From Lucifuga dentata (Eukaryota > Chordata > Actinopteri > Ophidiiformes > Bythitidae): a stretch of DNA of 64,000 bases. This document shows positions 1 to 11,854 of the stretch, in pieces. Position numbers and translations under genes: made by a program. The notes under the pieces are model-generated. The model saw nothing but the letters and a program-made list of their open reading frames with translations. It did no database searches and was not told the DNA's origin. The stretch's first letter is position 1. Each line of letters begins with the position of its first letter. The stretch spans positions 429,421 through 493,420 of the forward strand of contig VXCM01000438.1 of NCBI GenBank assembly GCA_014773175.1, written 5' to 3'.

Positions 1-164
1 TTATTTTAAGGGGTGTCCAGACTAAAAGGGTTGGGAACCATTTGTTTAAACTAGCAGGTAATACTTTATACGTTTATAAAGTAAAGATGTTGCACCACCG
101 GAAACCAACTACATTAAAATGTAACTAACAGTGATCATCAATAATTTAACACTTATAATAACAA

Positions 165-313
165 GTATGCTTGATTTGGTTAGTGTAGTTGGGAAGTGTA
201 TTTTGCTTTTGACTGTAGTCTTAAGTAAAAGTTTGACTTTTGCTTGTAATTATGTAGTTTTACATGGTGATATTACTAGTTATAGTTAAGGATCTGCATA
301 CTTCTTCTACCTC

Positions 314-316
<3 letters not shown>
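165..316 (+). repeat. fragment of an older teleost dispersed element (end portion)
   Basis: The stretch contains CTTAAGTAAAAGTTTGACTT near 221, a TACATGGTGATATTACTA block near 262, and GGATCTGCATACTTCTTCTA near 290. This is the characteristic end of a short non-autonomous repeat very common in percomorph fish, whose intact end reads roughly ACTTAAGTAAAGGATCTGAA then TACTTCTTCCACCACTG. It runs directly into a (TG)n array. Related fragments lie near 4088, 10640, 26808, 30912 and 49280. Confidence 0.6.

Positions 317-354
<38 letters not shown>
317..354. repeat. (TG)n microsatellite
   Basis: This is an uninterrupted TG dinucleotide array of 19 units directly abutting the end of the dispersed element at 165-316. 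Confidence 0.97.
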
Positions 355-355
<1 letters not shown>

Positions 356-1941
356 ATTCAGCTATGTAAGTTTGAGTGAATATTAATGTTATATTAGCAA
401 CGTAAAAACACATACATTTCCTATCTTAATAGTTTATGAACAAAGCACCTCGGAGCTGTCCTGATGAAAAATGATCCTGATAAACTCATTCACCTTGTGA
501 GCATTTTCTCTCCTTTTGCGCCCTGTTCAAGTTCCCACCTTGGTTTGTGCGTCATTGAACCCTGAATATCTGCTGACTCCACATGTCTGCCTTAGCGGTC
601 CCAGTACTGCTGGCCTCTTTTCCTTTTTCCCTGCTGGAAAGCTCTTAGGTGCAGTGTTCAGAGCTGAATCCTCCCCATACTTCCCTGTTCTTCTAAGAGT
701 CCGGTACAGAGGAGAGAGTGAAGGAGAGCAGAGACTGGGGTTCACAACCACAAATAAGAAACTTGAGCAGAACTTACATCAAGCTGCAACACTATTCCCC
801 TACCAAACATAAACATCTGATATGAAAAAGATTTAAGTCTGATTATACAACACAGCAACACGACAATCTGTTCCATTAACCATCTCACTTTTTATCAGTC
901 ATTGTGCTACAGAAACCAATCCTTAAGAGGATCCCACATGCTCCCAAGCTGTATAAATTTGCATCAGTAGTTAGTGCTGGTGCTCCTGTGGTGATGAAAT
1001 ATAGCTTTGTCTCCCAAGTGCTACTCTTTAACATTCAAGGCACACTGTGTGTAGATGAGAGTGACAGTGAATACTGTGGTACATTTAGGTTACAAAGACA
1101 GAACAGTAACTTTCAGTTGGGCTGCATATGTTGCCTGTATATGACCACAAAACATTTGAACTAGACATGCTTTTGTTTTTCTTCAAAAGGAGCCATTTTT
1201 GCTATATATAATACCACAAGTGGACATTGCCTGTTCCTGGTTTTAAAGGTTATTTCTATTTATATCTAAGAAAAAGCAGAACAATTTTTGTCAAAGTGCA
1301 TAAATATTCAATGATGATTTTAACTACATAAAACCTGGAGATATACCTACAAGTCAGAATTACTTGTGACTTTACATGTGTTACCACAAGGGGATTGACA
1401 TTCTTAAGGCCAAGCATTTAAGACACACATAGATGTCAGAAGTTAAATTTAACTAATTAGATGTCTTGAGCATAATAAACCAAAGATATAAACCATGATG
1501 AGAAACGCTTTATTCCACTGTGAATCCATATCGTGGTGTAGGAAAGAGGTTGTGCAGCAATGATATCTGTGTGTAATTATGTCTGACTTTCCTCATATAA
1601 AATTGCAAATGAGTGTGTGTTTGTGTCAATGACAAATGGCTTTGATTTCAGACTTGTAATTGAGTGCCGTCTTTGTAAACATGCTGGTAATATGTCTTAA
1701 TGAGGATCTATCTTGTCTCATTAGTTAGAGTAGTTAGAGAGATACTAGTTTGTTTGTCACATTACATTAGCTGCTACTTTTGTCTAGGGATTTACTGTGA
1801 ACAGTAAATTCAGAAAAGCCAACACCTCATCCCTTCAAATCAAACACTTAATGCTCTTATAAAGGTCTGATGAATTCTAAAATGTCTGCAGTGCTGTGAG
1901 CTGCTTTTTGGAGGTTGCTGAGTGCCTCTTCATCCAGCCAG

Positions 1942-1990
1942 AATAAAGCATTCAAATCACTGACATGATTAAAAAAAAAAAAAAAAAAAA
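1942..1990 (+). repeat. AATAAA signal followed by a 20-base poly-A tract (retrocopy-like 3' end)
   Basis: AATAAA at 1942-1947 is followed 23 bases later by an uninterrupted A20 at 1971-1990. This is the spacing of a real cleavage site and poly-A tail. It may be the 3' end of an old retroposed transcript or simply an A-run near a chance hexamer. No source gene is recognised upstream. Confidence 0.3.
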
Positions 1991-2505
1991 GCAAAAGCAG
2001 TTATCCGACTGCACACATGGCACCTTCATACTGTGCTTCCATCCCATGATGCATTGCAGAAAGCACCCATCTGCCTTTGCCTTTGTCCTTCTAGCAACCT
2101 GAATACAATCCCAGGATGGAAATGTCCTCCACTTCCTAGCGTGCATATACAGGCACACCTCAAACTGGATGTATGTAACATTACACAAAGAGATTAGGCA
2201 CAGTACCTACCATTGCCACATTTGACTTTATTGCTTACCTTACCTACTATACTTTTCTGGTCTTGTTTTTACTTGCATAGTGATTAATCTTTTTTACTAG
2301 TGGATCAAATTTGTACCCATGTTTGCTTTTAATTTATTGGCCTTGGGCAGGTTTCAGGGCAACACTGATGCCTCTTTAGAATGTTTTTATGTGTCTATTC
2401 TGTTTCTAATGTTCTAATTGTAATAATGGTTTTAAAGATTTCATGTGATAAGACCAGACTATTTTCCCCTTATGGTATTAGCTAATAAATAAATACACCC
2501 AACTG

Positions 2506-2506
<1 letters not shown>

Positions 2507-2559
<53 letters not shown>

Positions 2560-2610
2560 CATCTATCTATCTATCTATCTATCTATCTATTCTATTCTAT
2601 TCTATTCTAT
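2507..2610. repeat. (CTAT)n microsatellite grading into (TATTC)n
   Basis: About 20 CTAT units with one interruption (CCATCTAT near 2559) are followed by TCTAT pentamers. A TAGC/TAGT tetranucleotide tract continues to about 2646. Confidence 0.96.
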
Positions 2611-2689
2611 CAGCTGCCTGACTAGCTAGTTAGTTAGCTAGCTAGATCTGTGTTGACAAATTGAACCAAAAGAAGAAAAAGGTTATAGT

Positions 2690-2862
2690 TTATTTTTATA
2701 GTGTATTGGAATGAACTGGAAAAAATGGCTGCCTGGAAAGTAGGAAAAACAATTCTAAAATGTAATGCTCTGGTAGTATGCTTTGGAAAATGGTTGGCAA
2801 TAATGCAATGTGGTAGTATTTATTGGGCTCAAACATGCAAAACCACTGGTATGGTCCTTTAG
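2690..2862 (-). mobile_element. truncated TTAA-flanked MITE (copy 4, inverted)
   Basis: The reverse complement matches the left half of the copy at 10658-11196: terminal GGACCATACCAGTGGTTTTG, then GTTTGAGCCCAATAAATACT, then the block TTCCTACTTTCCAGGCAGCC. The outer end abuts TTAG, one change from the TTAA seen at better-preserved copies. The inner half of the element is missing. It is non-autonomous with no coding capacity. Confidence 0.75.
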
Positions 2863-4087
2863 TCCGGCAAGCAGCGATTTGGTTTTTGGAAGACAACAGT
2901 TGGAAAGAGCTAATCTGCTTTTGTGCAATATTACAAAAATATATTTCATATAGAAAGGGGAACTGTTTTTAAAATCATGACAACATATGCAAAACACTGG
3001 TTAACTACACTGATAAGGAGGGGGAAAATACAAGTAACATGCATGCAACACAGTGAGGTAAAGCTGAAATTCTTTCTCAGAGTTTTTCTATTATTTTGTC
3101 TTCCAGCTGTACTAAGCATGTAGCATGGGTAAAATGGGTCAGAGACGAGTCTGGTCTCATCAAAACTCTGATGCCGTCGTGGTTGGAGCCGTTCTTCTCT
3201 TGTGCTCAGCTTCATTAAACACCACTCAACTCTTTCCTCTCCAGGCTCATGAGTAGCAGCCGTGTGAACATGGAGAGTGTTTGAAGTGTGAGGGAAGTGA
3301 AAATGCCCTGCGAATGTGGCAGCAACAGTTTTCTTGACACAGTAAAGTCGAGGTAATGTACTGAGTTGATGTGCCTTTGAACTGGAGGAGTTGTTTACCT
3401 GCACAGAAAGGTGCTACTAAATGACAGCGGTAATAACTGCAGTCTTCACTCTGGCAGCTAATCTGCCATTAGGAACCTGCTCTGAAGTGGAATTTTGTGC
3501 TTCAAAGTGGCTGATAATGATAATGGATTCAAATGAATCGCCCTGTATTAGAGCAAATGTGAAGTTCAGCTTTTTAATCCCTTTTATCTTATTTCAAGTG
3601 TGAGTTGTGTGCTTTCTGGCTTTGTGTTTGGCTAAAGATGTGCTGCAGCTCTGGCCAACTTTCATCTGCGGTGATAGGCAGGTACAGACTGGCACACAAA
3701 TCGGCCTAATTGGCTGAAGCCTTGCCACCGGTGTTGCCTGTAGCTGCGGATCACCAAAGGCCCTCTGGCATCCAGCTTCTGGTTTTAAAATGCCGTGTTC
3801 AACTCGCACAGGTCTGCTCTAACAAGCAGCAGCATTTACCTCAAGTCTGTAAAAAAGAGGATTCTTCTTTTGTCTTTGTTGCAGAGAGGTTTCTTTCGCC
3901 TCTCTCTGCCATTTGTATTTTCAAAGTGTTCTCCTATAGCTCATTTTCAAGCTCTGTATTTGCTGTAGGAAGCAGATATTAGAAGTGCATTCGAGCCACA
4001 TGTGGATGATATGACATGTATTGAAATATTTCCAGCACAGCCAACATACAACATACCATTATTTTTTTGTCAGCAGTGAGTATCAGA

Positions 4088-4200
4088 GTTAGAAAGTAAA
4101 TAAGTACTGTATCTTAGTGTAGTTTTAATGTACTTGTACTTTATTTGAATATTTTCATTTTGTACTCATTTCTACACTTTTTAACCTCTTTGTTACTTGT
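4088..4200 (+). repeat. fragment of the older dispersed element (beginning portion)
   Basis: The stretch contains AGAAAGTAAATAAGTACTGT, then GTACTTGTACTTTATTTGAA, then TATTTTCATTTTGTACTCAT. It resembles the opening of the element also seen near 26808, where the same block reads GCTTGTACTTCACTTGAGTG then TTTCCATTTTGTGCT. Confidence 0.55.
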
Positions 4201-5236
4201 TGCTTATCAGATTCACTTTATGAATTCAAAAACAGATATTGTCAGGTAGATACCTTTAATCAGTTTCAAACATTATCTCAAGAGTATTAGAATATTGAAG
4301 CGGATGGAGGATGATTTGGCTGAAGGTTTTTGCATCCTCAATTTTATAGATTTTTATTATTTTAGTCCAGTGTTTTCAAGGGAAAGGCATCAATTTCTTC
4401 ACCAACAGATCGTAATGCGATGTAGTGCATGAAGATTGCTGACTGAGACATTAAATGTGTTGAATTTATAAGTTTTTCTTTCTCTGCTGCCCTTGCTGTT
4501 ATTCATGTTATTCTCTCCACCTACACACATTACCCTGAATGCAACAGTGTTACATCTGGTCTTATCAAAGTTATTTTGGGAAACATTTGAAGTAACTATG
4601 TGATGGACTAGAAGGCACGGCAGGTTCAGGGAAAGTGGGCGCATTAAAAAAGTAAATTGCAACTCTTCATGTCAAAATGCAGAAACTCCTGGAATCACTC
4701 AACAACACAGTAAGAAAATTAACAAACCAAGAGTCAGTTTGTCTTTTAGCATTAAGGATTTCAGTTTTTTTGTGGTTTTGCTGCCTGTAAGTGCTCACTA
4801 TGCTAATTCTCTGTACTTTAACAGAGCTAATGGAGTAATCAAGGTTCCTAATGTAATCAGCCTTTAACATGGGGATTGGTTTAAATCATTCAGCCAGTCA
4901 GCTGACCTTTTTTTTTCTTTTTTTACAAACAGACATTTGCTTACCCTTCATGCTATCACACACACCCTTACACCTGATATCAGTGAGCGCTGCGCCTTAT
5001 TTATAATTAATTACAGTGAATTTGAGTGTGTGTGCTTGAATGGAGAGATGTCAGTAAGTACTCCAAGTGGTTTCATCAGGCACTGAGAACGAGGCCTCAG
5101 GCAGATTGTCAAAGGACCATGAAGACTTTTTATCATCAGCTGACAGTACAACTCTTGTGAGATTTATTTTTCTAAATGCTTTGACTCACAGGAAGAAAGA
5201 GAACTTGGAAAGATCTGTGCTCTTCTCTTGTGCATT

Positions 5237-5250
5237 TCACTAGGTGGCAC
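5237..5250 (+). promoter_or_regulatory. CTCF-like core motif, plus orientation
   Basis: TCACTAGGTGGCAC matches the vertebrate CTCF core CCASYAGRKGGCRS at 13 of 14 positions; only the first base differs. This is a sequence match only; occupancy is unknown. Confidence 0.35.
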
Positions 5251-6531
5251 ACTGATCAAAGTTATTTGAGATCTGTGTCAGGCACGTTACAAGGTTTGAC
5301 TGATAAGTTCTGAGCCTAGCTTAGAAAGATCAAACTCAGCCATGTTTTAAATATTTACAGAACAGAATAATAGAATCTCCTTAGCAAACTTCCTGCAATG
5401 CTGCTGGTGGGATTTTTATCCCAGTTTCATTGTAGTCCTTTTCTTTGCGGTCAAAAAAAAGTCCACAGCTGATATGACATCATCATCTAAGGCCAGACAG
5501 GTTTCAGATAAAGCTTTTTTCATGTATAGGAAGAGATGAAAGTCTGAGGACAGATACAGCATTCACATTCTCGTAGTTTGTGCATCTCACATAACTTGCA
5601 GATGCATGGTACCTGTGGCAGTTTGTAAATTATAAGTTAGTTATATTTCATATAGCAGTTTGTTTAAAAAAAAATCACCAAAGAAGGCATAGCACCTTCT
5701 TATTAAATATTACGTCTTGCTCCATTTATTATGTGTCAGGATCAGAACTTATCAATCAACCCGTGTTCACCTACCTTGGCTTTGTTTCTATTTTCGATGA
5801 TCATGTTTTGATTATACTTCACTCATGTGTCTCATAGAGGTCAGAAATGACTCACAGGGATCAGAACTGACCTGTGGCATTATAAAAATCACTTTAAATG
5901 AAACAGAAACAGAAACAGGATTTTTTGTTTGGCTATAATTAGTTATGTTACACTTTATTTAATATGCTGTAATCATCCTTTAAAAGTGAAGGTGAGATCA
6001 GACATATTCATTCCACAAGCCTGTTCTAACCTGTTCAGTTACTGTGGAGTAATTTCTCAAAGTATTTCATGCCCTCAGTTACTTTGGCGTGGCAGTTTCA
6101 GGTTGGACGCGTGCATCTGAGTATGTCTGTGTCACTTCCTGGGAATGCAGCTCTTCAGGCCACTGACAATATGCTCGGAGAGAAACATTTCCATGGCATG
6201 TGGGTGCAAAATGTATCAAAGTAACCAGGTGGTGGCAATGTTGCTGTGCTCAAAAAGTGATCCCTGTGAAATCCCTGCATCTGCTTCAGCTTTGGCTGTC
6301 AGATACGTCTCTCTTCACTCCAAACTTCTTCAGCATTTCTACCCAGGCTTAATATTAGAAAAACACAGAAACAAGGTTTATATACATTACAGATTGCATA
6401 CAGAAGAGGCAAAATGTTGTTTTTCGTTTCAAAATATTTTTTATTAAGAAAGATATAACATATTGTATATACACCAACAAAGACATATACAAAAAATCTA
6501 AACAAGAATGTCAGTATTCAGTGACATCATC

Positions 6532-6555
6532 AAAAAAAAAAAAAAAAAAAAAAAA
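6532..6555. repeat. poly-A tract (A24)
   Basis: This is an uninterrupted A-run with no upstream polyadenylation hexamer at the usual spacing. The surrounding 6450-6700 is A-rich and otherwise featureless. Confidence 0.95.
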
Positions 6556-7941
6556 CCTTTCCCCAACCTGTCTCTTCAAATACAGGTGACATACACCTCG
6601 TGGGAAAAATAAAAAATAAAAAAAGGAGAGGGGAGGAGTTCAGAAAAATAGATAATTAGGCAAAATGCAAACCTTAATTGTAATATTCAAAGAAGGCATT
6701 AATAAATATGCTCACAAAGTCATTCCTTCCCTAGATATGTCACAAAATGTTGCCAAACCTTGTTAACGTGTTCAAATCTGTCATTAAGAAAAAATCTTAT
6801 TCTTTCATCTTGAAAGAAAATATTGTTTTTGAAGGATAATGTTGCAGATTATGGGAAGTGAAAAAGTCTAAAACAATATCCCATATTAAATCTAAGAAAT
6901 GTTTGATTAGCCGTTAGACATTTTCAGATTTAATAATTACTTTTATTCTGTCTCTTATAAAAGACTCAATCTTCATGTTGGAATTCTGTGCTGATAAGTT
7001 TGAAATTACTGTTATCTATTCGTGTCCTTCGTGTTCACAAAGCTACAGCACTATAAATAGTGTTCTGTTTATTAGTAGTGTATTAGTTTTTAAAACACTC
7101 TACTTAAAATCTTTCCCCTTGAATGCTTTGCAGATGTTAATAACACAGACAGATTAAATTACAGTGAGTTTACACATTAGGAGACTTGAAACAGTAGGCT
7201 TCATTTACTTGGAGGATCTGTGATGTGGGCAATAAAACAGTTTATGGGAAAATTAGTTTTGAAAGTGAGGCAGGAAGTAGGGAAGTTTAAAAACTGTGGT
7301 TGTATAAAGTCACACAGAGCTGATACGGAGCAGTTTTCCCTTGTTGCTGTATGTTGATTTAGATTTGATGTTGATGTATGTTGATTTAAAGATCCTTCAG
7401 GTAAACTGAAGATGGTTTCCTTCAGTCTTTATTGTCAGCTTTGAGATGTCAAATAACAGAAAATTATGTTTGAGGGCAGTTTCATTAAGCCTGACAAATT
7501 AAATCTTCACATTCATTGAAATTTTCCAGTATTAAGAACCTCAAGGCTTGAAACCTTCAGAGGAATGTTAAAATATTTGAGAAATGAGGAACCTTGTGCT
7601 TTAATTTTTCAGGTTACTGTATTAGAATTGTCGTATGCTGAGGAGAATATATTGATAAAGAGTGCATTTATTTATTCAAATGTATGTAAATACTGTACAG
7701 TATATGCCAAGTATACATCATATGAAAAACTGAATTACTGTATATGCAGTGTGATATAGGTTTGGTAATGGTTTTGGTGATTTGCAGGTGGAAAGACTAA
7801 ATTTGGCTAAATTTGATGGAAAAGTGAGTTCTTAGACATCTACGTTACATTTAACTGTTTCAACAACATTGACAATAATTGTGTATTTGAACCACTGGTA
7901 TAACATGCTCAATTAAAATGACAATGTGTAGTTACTGTGGG

Positions 7942-7962
7942 TTTTTTTTTTTTTTTTTTTTT
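7942..7962. repeat. poly-T tract
   Basis: This is an uninterrupted T-run of about 21 bases. The flanking 7560-8400 is AT-rich intron without recognisable content. Confidence 0.95.
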
Positions 7963-8878
7963 ATGAATTTCGACCTTTTGGACCAAATTTAGCCTGTTTT
8001 TAACCTAGATGTCTAGACGTATTTCTTACAAATAATTTAAACCATGCTTGCCATGGAAATCTCTAGTAAACCATCAGATGATATTTTATGTCTATTTCCA
8101 ATAGATTGTCTTGCAGTTTTACTTTTGATTTACTTAATTAGCCAATTTGATGACATCGTTGATATGCATTATCTATTATAACTATTACAACCTCAGATCC
8201 AGCTAGTGTGTGATGATCATTTAAAAAAAAACAAAACAAAAAACAAAAAACAGATGCATTACAGTAAATCAGTATTTCATACTTACCATTGGCCACCAGT
8301 TGTTTTCTGTTATATCTTGTTAATATTTTCCTGTTTACATGCAATAAATCAAAGAAGGAAGTAGAAAAATATTTGTAAAATTTCTCTGTGGAACTGGTTT
8401 AATTGAGCCTATTTGGAGGCAGTTGTGATCTGAGCATACAGTTTGTTCCCAAACAAGCCAAAACATGCCTGTTGCATTGTGGGAACTTTGTAAATGAGTC
8501 TGTGATGAGGACTTGAGGATAGAGGAGAGGCGAGCAGAGTGGGATGTCTGGCTGTTTGCCACCGCTCCAGTCTGCCTGATTGTTTTGGGCAGATTCTGTG
8601 ATTCCTCAGAGCTTCAGTTTGGGGGAACATGATGACACGGGGAATGCAGAACCCATTCAATGTGTTTTCCATGGAGGTCAGTCTCCTAAAATCCACTGTC
8701 ACAGTGATGAACACCATGTTCCCATGTTCCCAGATTTGTCAAATAAATGCAGACAAAGCTCAGCACACACAAAAGCCTCCATCTGCTCTGCATCAGAAAT
8801 GAGTGGACACTAGCCAGAGGGAAAGATCAAATGCTTTGTGAGGAAGTGTGGATCCATGACATCAGAGTGCAATGCAAT

Positions 8879-8896
8879 GTGTGTGTGTGTGTTTGT

Positions 8897-8944
<48 letters not shown>
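8879..8944. repeat. compound (GT)n-(AG)n microsatellite
   Basis: A short GT array (about 8879-8898, with one interruption) switches at 8899 to about 23 AG units. Apparent reading frames made of RERERE or SLSLSL here are translations of this repeat. Confidence 0.96.
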
Positions 8945-8948
<4 letters not shown>

Positions 8949-10633
8949 GCTTTATGAAACTTGGATGGGGTATAAAATCCTCTATTGATGATGCACAGTA
9001 GGCTTATGTTGCAGCGAAGGATTGTAAAATAAATGCTGTTTTCCTGACAGCTCCACAAAGCCGTCGGACTCTTTCTGCCTTTCAGAGACACTGAACTTTG
9101 TGTTCCTTAGAGCAAAAGCGTCCAATTTCTTGGGGTGATTGCACCACAATCAGCTGCTGAATTGGACCCTCCTGTTGCATAGTGATGCAGAAAAATGATA
9201 CCAACAAGAAAATTACAGGCTGCTGTTGATGCTGTCAGATACAGAGAAGGATTCAGTTATTTCTACACAAAGCAAACTCTGGGAAGCTATGATCGATCTC
9301 TCTAAATCTCTGTGCGTGAGCAACTTTATAGTTAACTCTCCACTGGGATGTTTTCCGAAGCTTCCGAATTTATGTTTCCCAGCTTCCATCTGAAAGGTTT
9401 AGGCAGAATGCAGGATTTTCCTCAGCATGTCCGTGTTGTGTGTCCGTCGTAAGTCTAACTTAAATGTAGCCAAGTGTTTTCTATCAGAGACCCTCCTCTC
9501 CCATCATTTGGTCTGACTCTTTAGAGTCTGGAGCTGGAAGTGTGAAGTTCTTGGATCTTTCTCAAATATTGTTTTGGCAAAGGCTGTATCTCACTGATTC
9601 CGGTCCCCGAAGAAACCACAAACTCGTTTCATCATTTTCCCCAACTTCCTGGTGCATTCAAAACTCATTGAAATTTTGAATATATTTTAATTTATTGTCT
9701 ATGGAAGCACTCCCTCAACATATTTTATGCAATTTCACACATTAACAAAGATCATACAAGGAAACAAGAAAAGACATTTTTTCCTGAGGAGACATTGCAT
9801 TATGATATTTTTTTCATACCCACATTAGAGTCTCCTTTCAGCACTGTACAGGCTGGCAAAATACTAACATGCCTCATTAGAGTGCATTGTTGATGTTGTT
9901 TTGCTCCTGTGGGTGTGCACAAAGACTGTAATGAGCTGTCCACATCCCACAGTCACCAGCAATACTAGGACACCTGTGTGTGGGAGTTTGATTTGCAAAA
10001 AAGTACAATAACCCTCTGATTCTACTGATTGCACATGTTTGAGTTTACAGATGTGAATGAATACAAAGAGATGGAGAACTTCCAGTATATGAGCATTTCT
10101 AAAATGTACAAAGTTCCTGTACCTAAACAGTAGCCATACAATGATGTGAAAAATAAATGAAAGACTTAGTGATGGAGACATACTGTGCAAGTATTCATTA
10201 AAGAAAAGTGCTCTTCTTGATAATTAATGTTTTTTTTTTCATTGACATTCCTCTCGTAAAATTTTCTCTGATGTGGGCTCTGTTATTAAAGCGCTTGAGT
10301 TCAGAAATAGTCATATTCACCAGGCGTTCTGAACACTGGCAGTATATATTGTATTTAATCAGCCATGTGAAAACTGAATTTGACACTTCGTTACTGATTT
10401 CTCAGTGTGGATCTCACACCCCCATATTCTCAGTGTGATGTGCTTTGCTCTGATCAGAAGAATATTTAATGCTCACCTTCCGACCTAAACTGCTGCCAAC
10501 TGCTGATTAGTGATCTCACCTGCTGACATGGAGTCTAATATACTTTAGCATTGCGTAATGTTTCTACTATATACAGTACATTGAATACTATTGCCTGAGA
10601 CCATGTGTTATAGTACTATTGGACTATCGTTAA

Positions 10634-10657
10634 ATCGAAGAAACTACTTTTACTTAA
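10634..10657 (+). repeat. left flank of the older dispersed element split by the TTAA MITE
   Basis: AACTACTTTTACTTAA directly precedes the MITE at 10658. Joined to the sequence after 11200 it restores the standard end of the older element, so this is the 5' side of the pre-insertion site. Confidence 0.6.
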
Positions 10658-11196
10658 AGAAAAATACTGCCAATTTAGCATGTTTGAGCCCAATAAATAC
10701 AATCTGCATACATGTTACATTACTGACAAAAATATTTTCCAAAATATACTACTGGAGCAGTGAATTTTAAATGTTTTCCTACCTTCCAGCATGCTATAAA
10801 AATCAACTTGTAGACACTTGGAAAGTGCTTGAGATCAGTAATCAATCACAGCAAATACTATGTCCATAAAGTTTATTGTCAAAGTAACTTAATTTAACTG
10901 ATCCAACATGAAGCTGCATAGAAGCAAATGTTTGTCAGGGAATATAGTTCCAGGAGAAGACAGCTTTTACTGAGAAATTAAAATGACTGGGCCTTCTACA
11001 TGTAGTGCAAAAGTGTTAGCAAGCGAGACATTTAATTTTTAAGGTGGTTGTATCACCTTAACATTTGATTTTAACAGATTAGGGGATTCGGAAAAATAAC
11101 AGGAAAACTAAGATATGGGTTTAGGTTTTGGAAATTGTTTGTCAGCAACATAACGTGTCTGCTGGGTAGTATATGCAAAATCGCTGGTATGGTCCT
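10658..11196 (+). mobile_element. TTAA-flanked MITE with long terminal inverted repeats (copy 1, full length)
   Basis: This is a 539-base non-coding element bounded by TTAA at 10654-10657 and 11197-11200. The left end (TACTGCCAATTTAGCATGTT) and the reverse complement of the right end (TACCAGCGATTTTGCATATA) are diverged inverted repeats that extend roughly 90 bases (both arms reach a CTGACAAA...TTTTCCAAAA block). Internal landmarks shared with the other copies are CAACTTGTAGACACTTGGAA, GGGAATATAGTTCCAGGAGA, GAAATTAAAATGACTGG, and AACATTTGATTTTAACAGAT followed by TAGGGGATT. No transposase is present. TTAA duplication is the hallmark of piggyBac-type transposases, so mobilisation by such an enzyme is inferred. 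Confidence 0.85.
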
Positions 11197-11200
11197 TTAA

Positions 11201-11231
11201 GTAAAAGATTTGATTACTTCTTCCACCATTG
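11201..11231 (+). repeat. right flank of the older dispersed element split by the TTAA MITE
   Basis: GTAAAAGATTTGATTACTTC then TTCCACCATTG is the standard terminus of the dispersed repeat found elsewhere in the window. It continues from the TTAA at 11197-11200. Confidence 0.65.
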
Positions 11232-11645
11232 CATCAGAGTTGATATCAGAGCAAATGACAGGATGTACTGAAATGAAATTGAAAGTGTAGCAGGGAGGAA
11301 ATGGTGTGTCTGTTCTCTGACAGCATGTTATTATCAACAGCACCGTCTGACTGTCTTTGAGGCAGAGGTACACCTTGTAAATACTGAATGTGAAATTAGA
11401 ATCCTATCGTCAAACCTCTGCCATAAACATTTTATCCCCCTGCATTGATTTGATGTATGCTGCAGTGGCTGCAGGGCTGCTGTGTGCTCATAAACATGCC
11501 TCTTTTTGCTGTGCTGCTGCACTTCAATAGAAGGCTGCAAGGTGCAGCCATAAATCTTTGATCGTTCTGCTGAAAAGCTGACCTTGACTGCCATCGGTGC
11601 CTGTGTGTCCCTCTGTCACACTCCCCTAAGATGACCTCGTAGCTG

Positions 11646-11655
11646 GTGTGTGTGC

Positions 11656-11691
<36 letters not shown>
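11646..11691. repeat. (GT)n microsatellite
   Basis: This is a GT array with two GC-containing interruptions (GTGCGTGCGTGT) near its start, then uninterrupted to 11691. Confidence 0.96.
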
Positions 11692-11696
<5 letters not shown>

Positions 11697-11854
11697 AGAA
11701 AGTTGTAACATTTTGGTAAGTTTAGGATGATATGATTTTATTCTTTCTATCTTTGTAAGTTATTCAGTCTGTTTTTCAGCTCGAGTGAACTTGAAGCGAG
11801 CGTGAACAGTTGACTAGATGACTAGATGGTTGAAACATGAACATTCCAAACATA

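Noticed and set aside
2946..3404. 152-codon minus-strand open frame
   Set aside because: No family motif, no splice borders in a sensible phase, and codon composition like the surrounding intron.
8747..9091. Frames with RERERE and SLSLSL repeats taken as low-complexity proteins
   Set aside because: These are translations of the GT/AG microsatellite. The same applies at 12566, 25323, 28724, 32616, 35605 and 59519.
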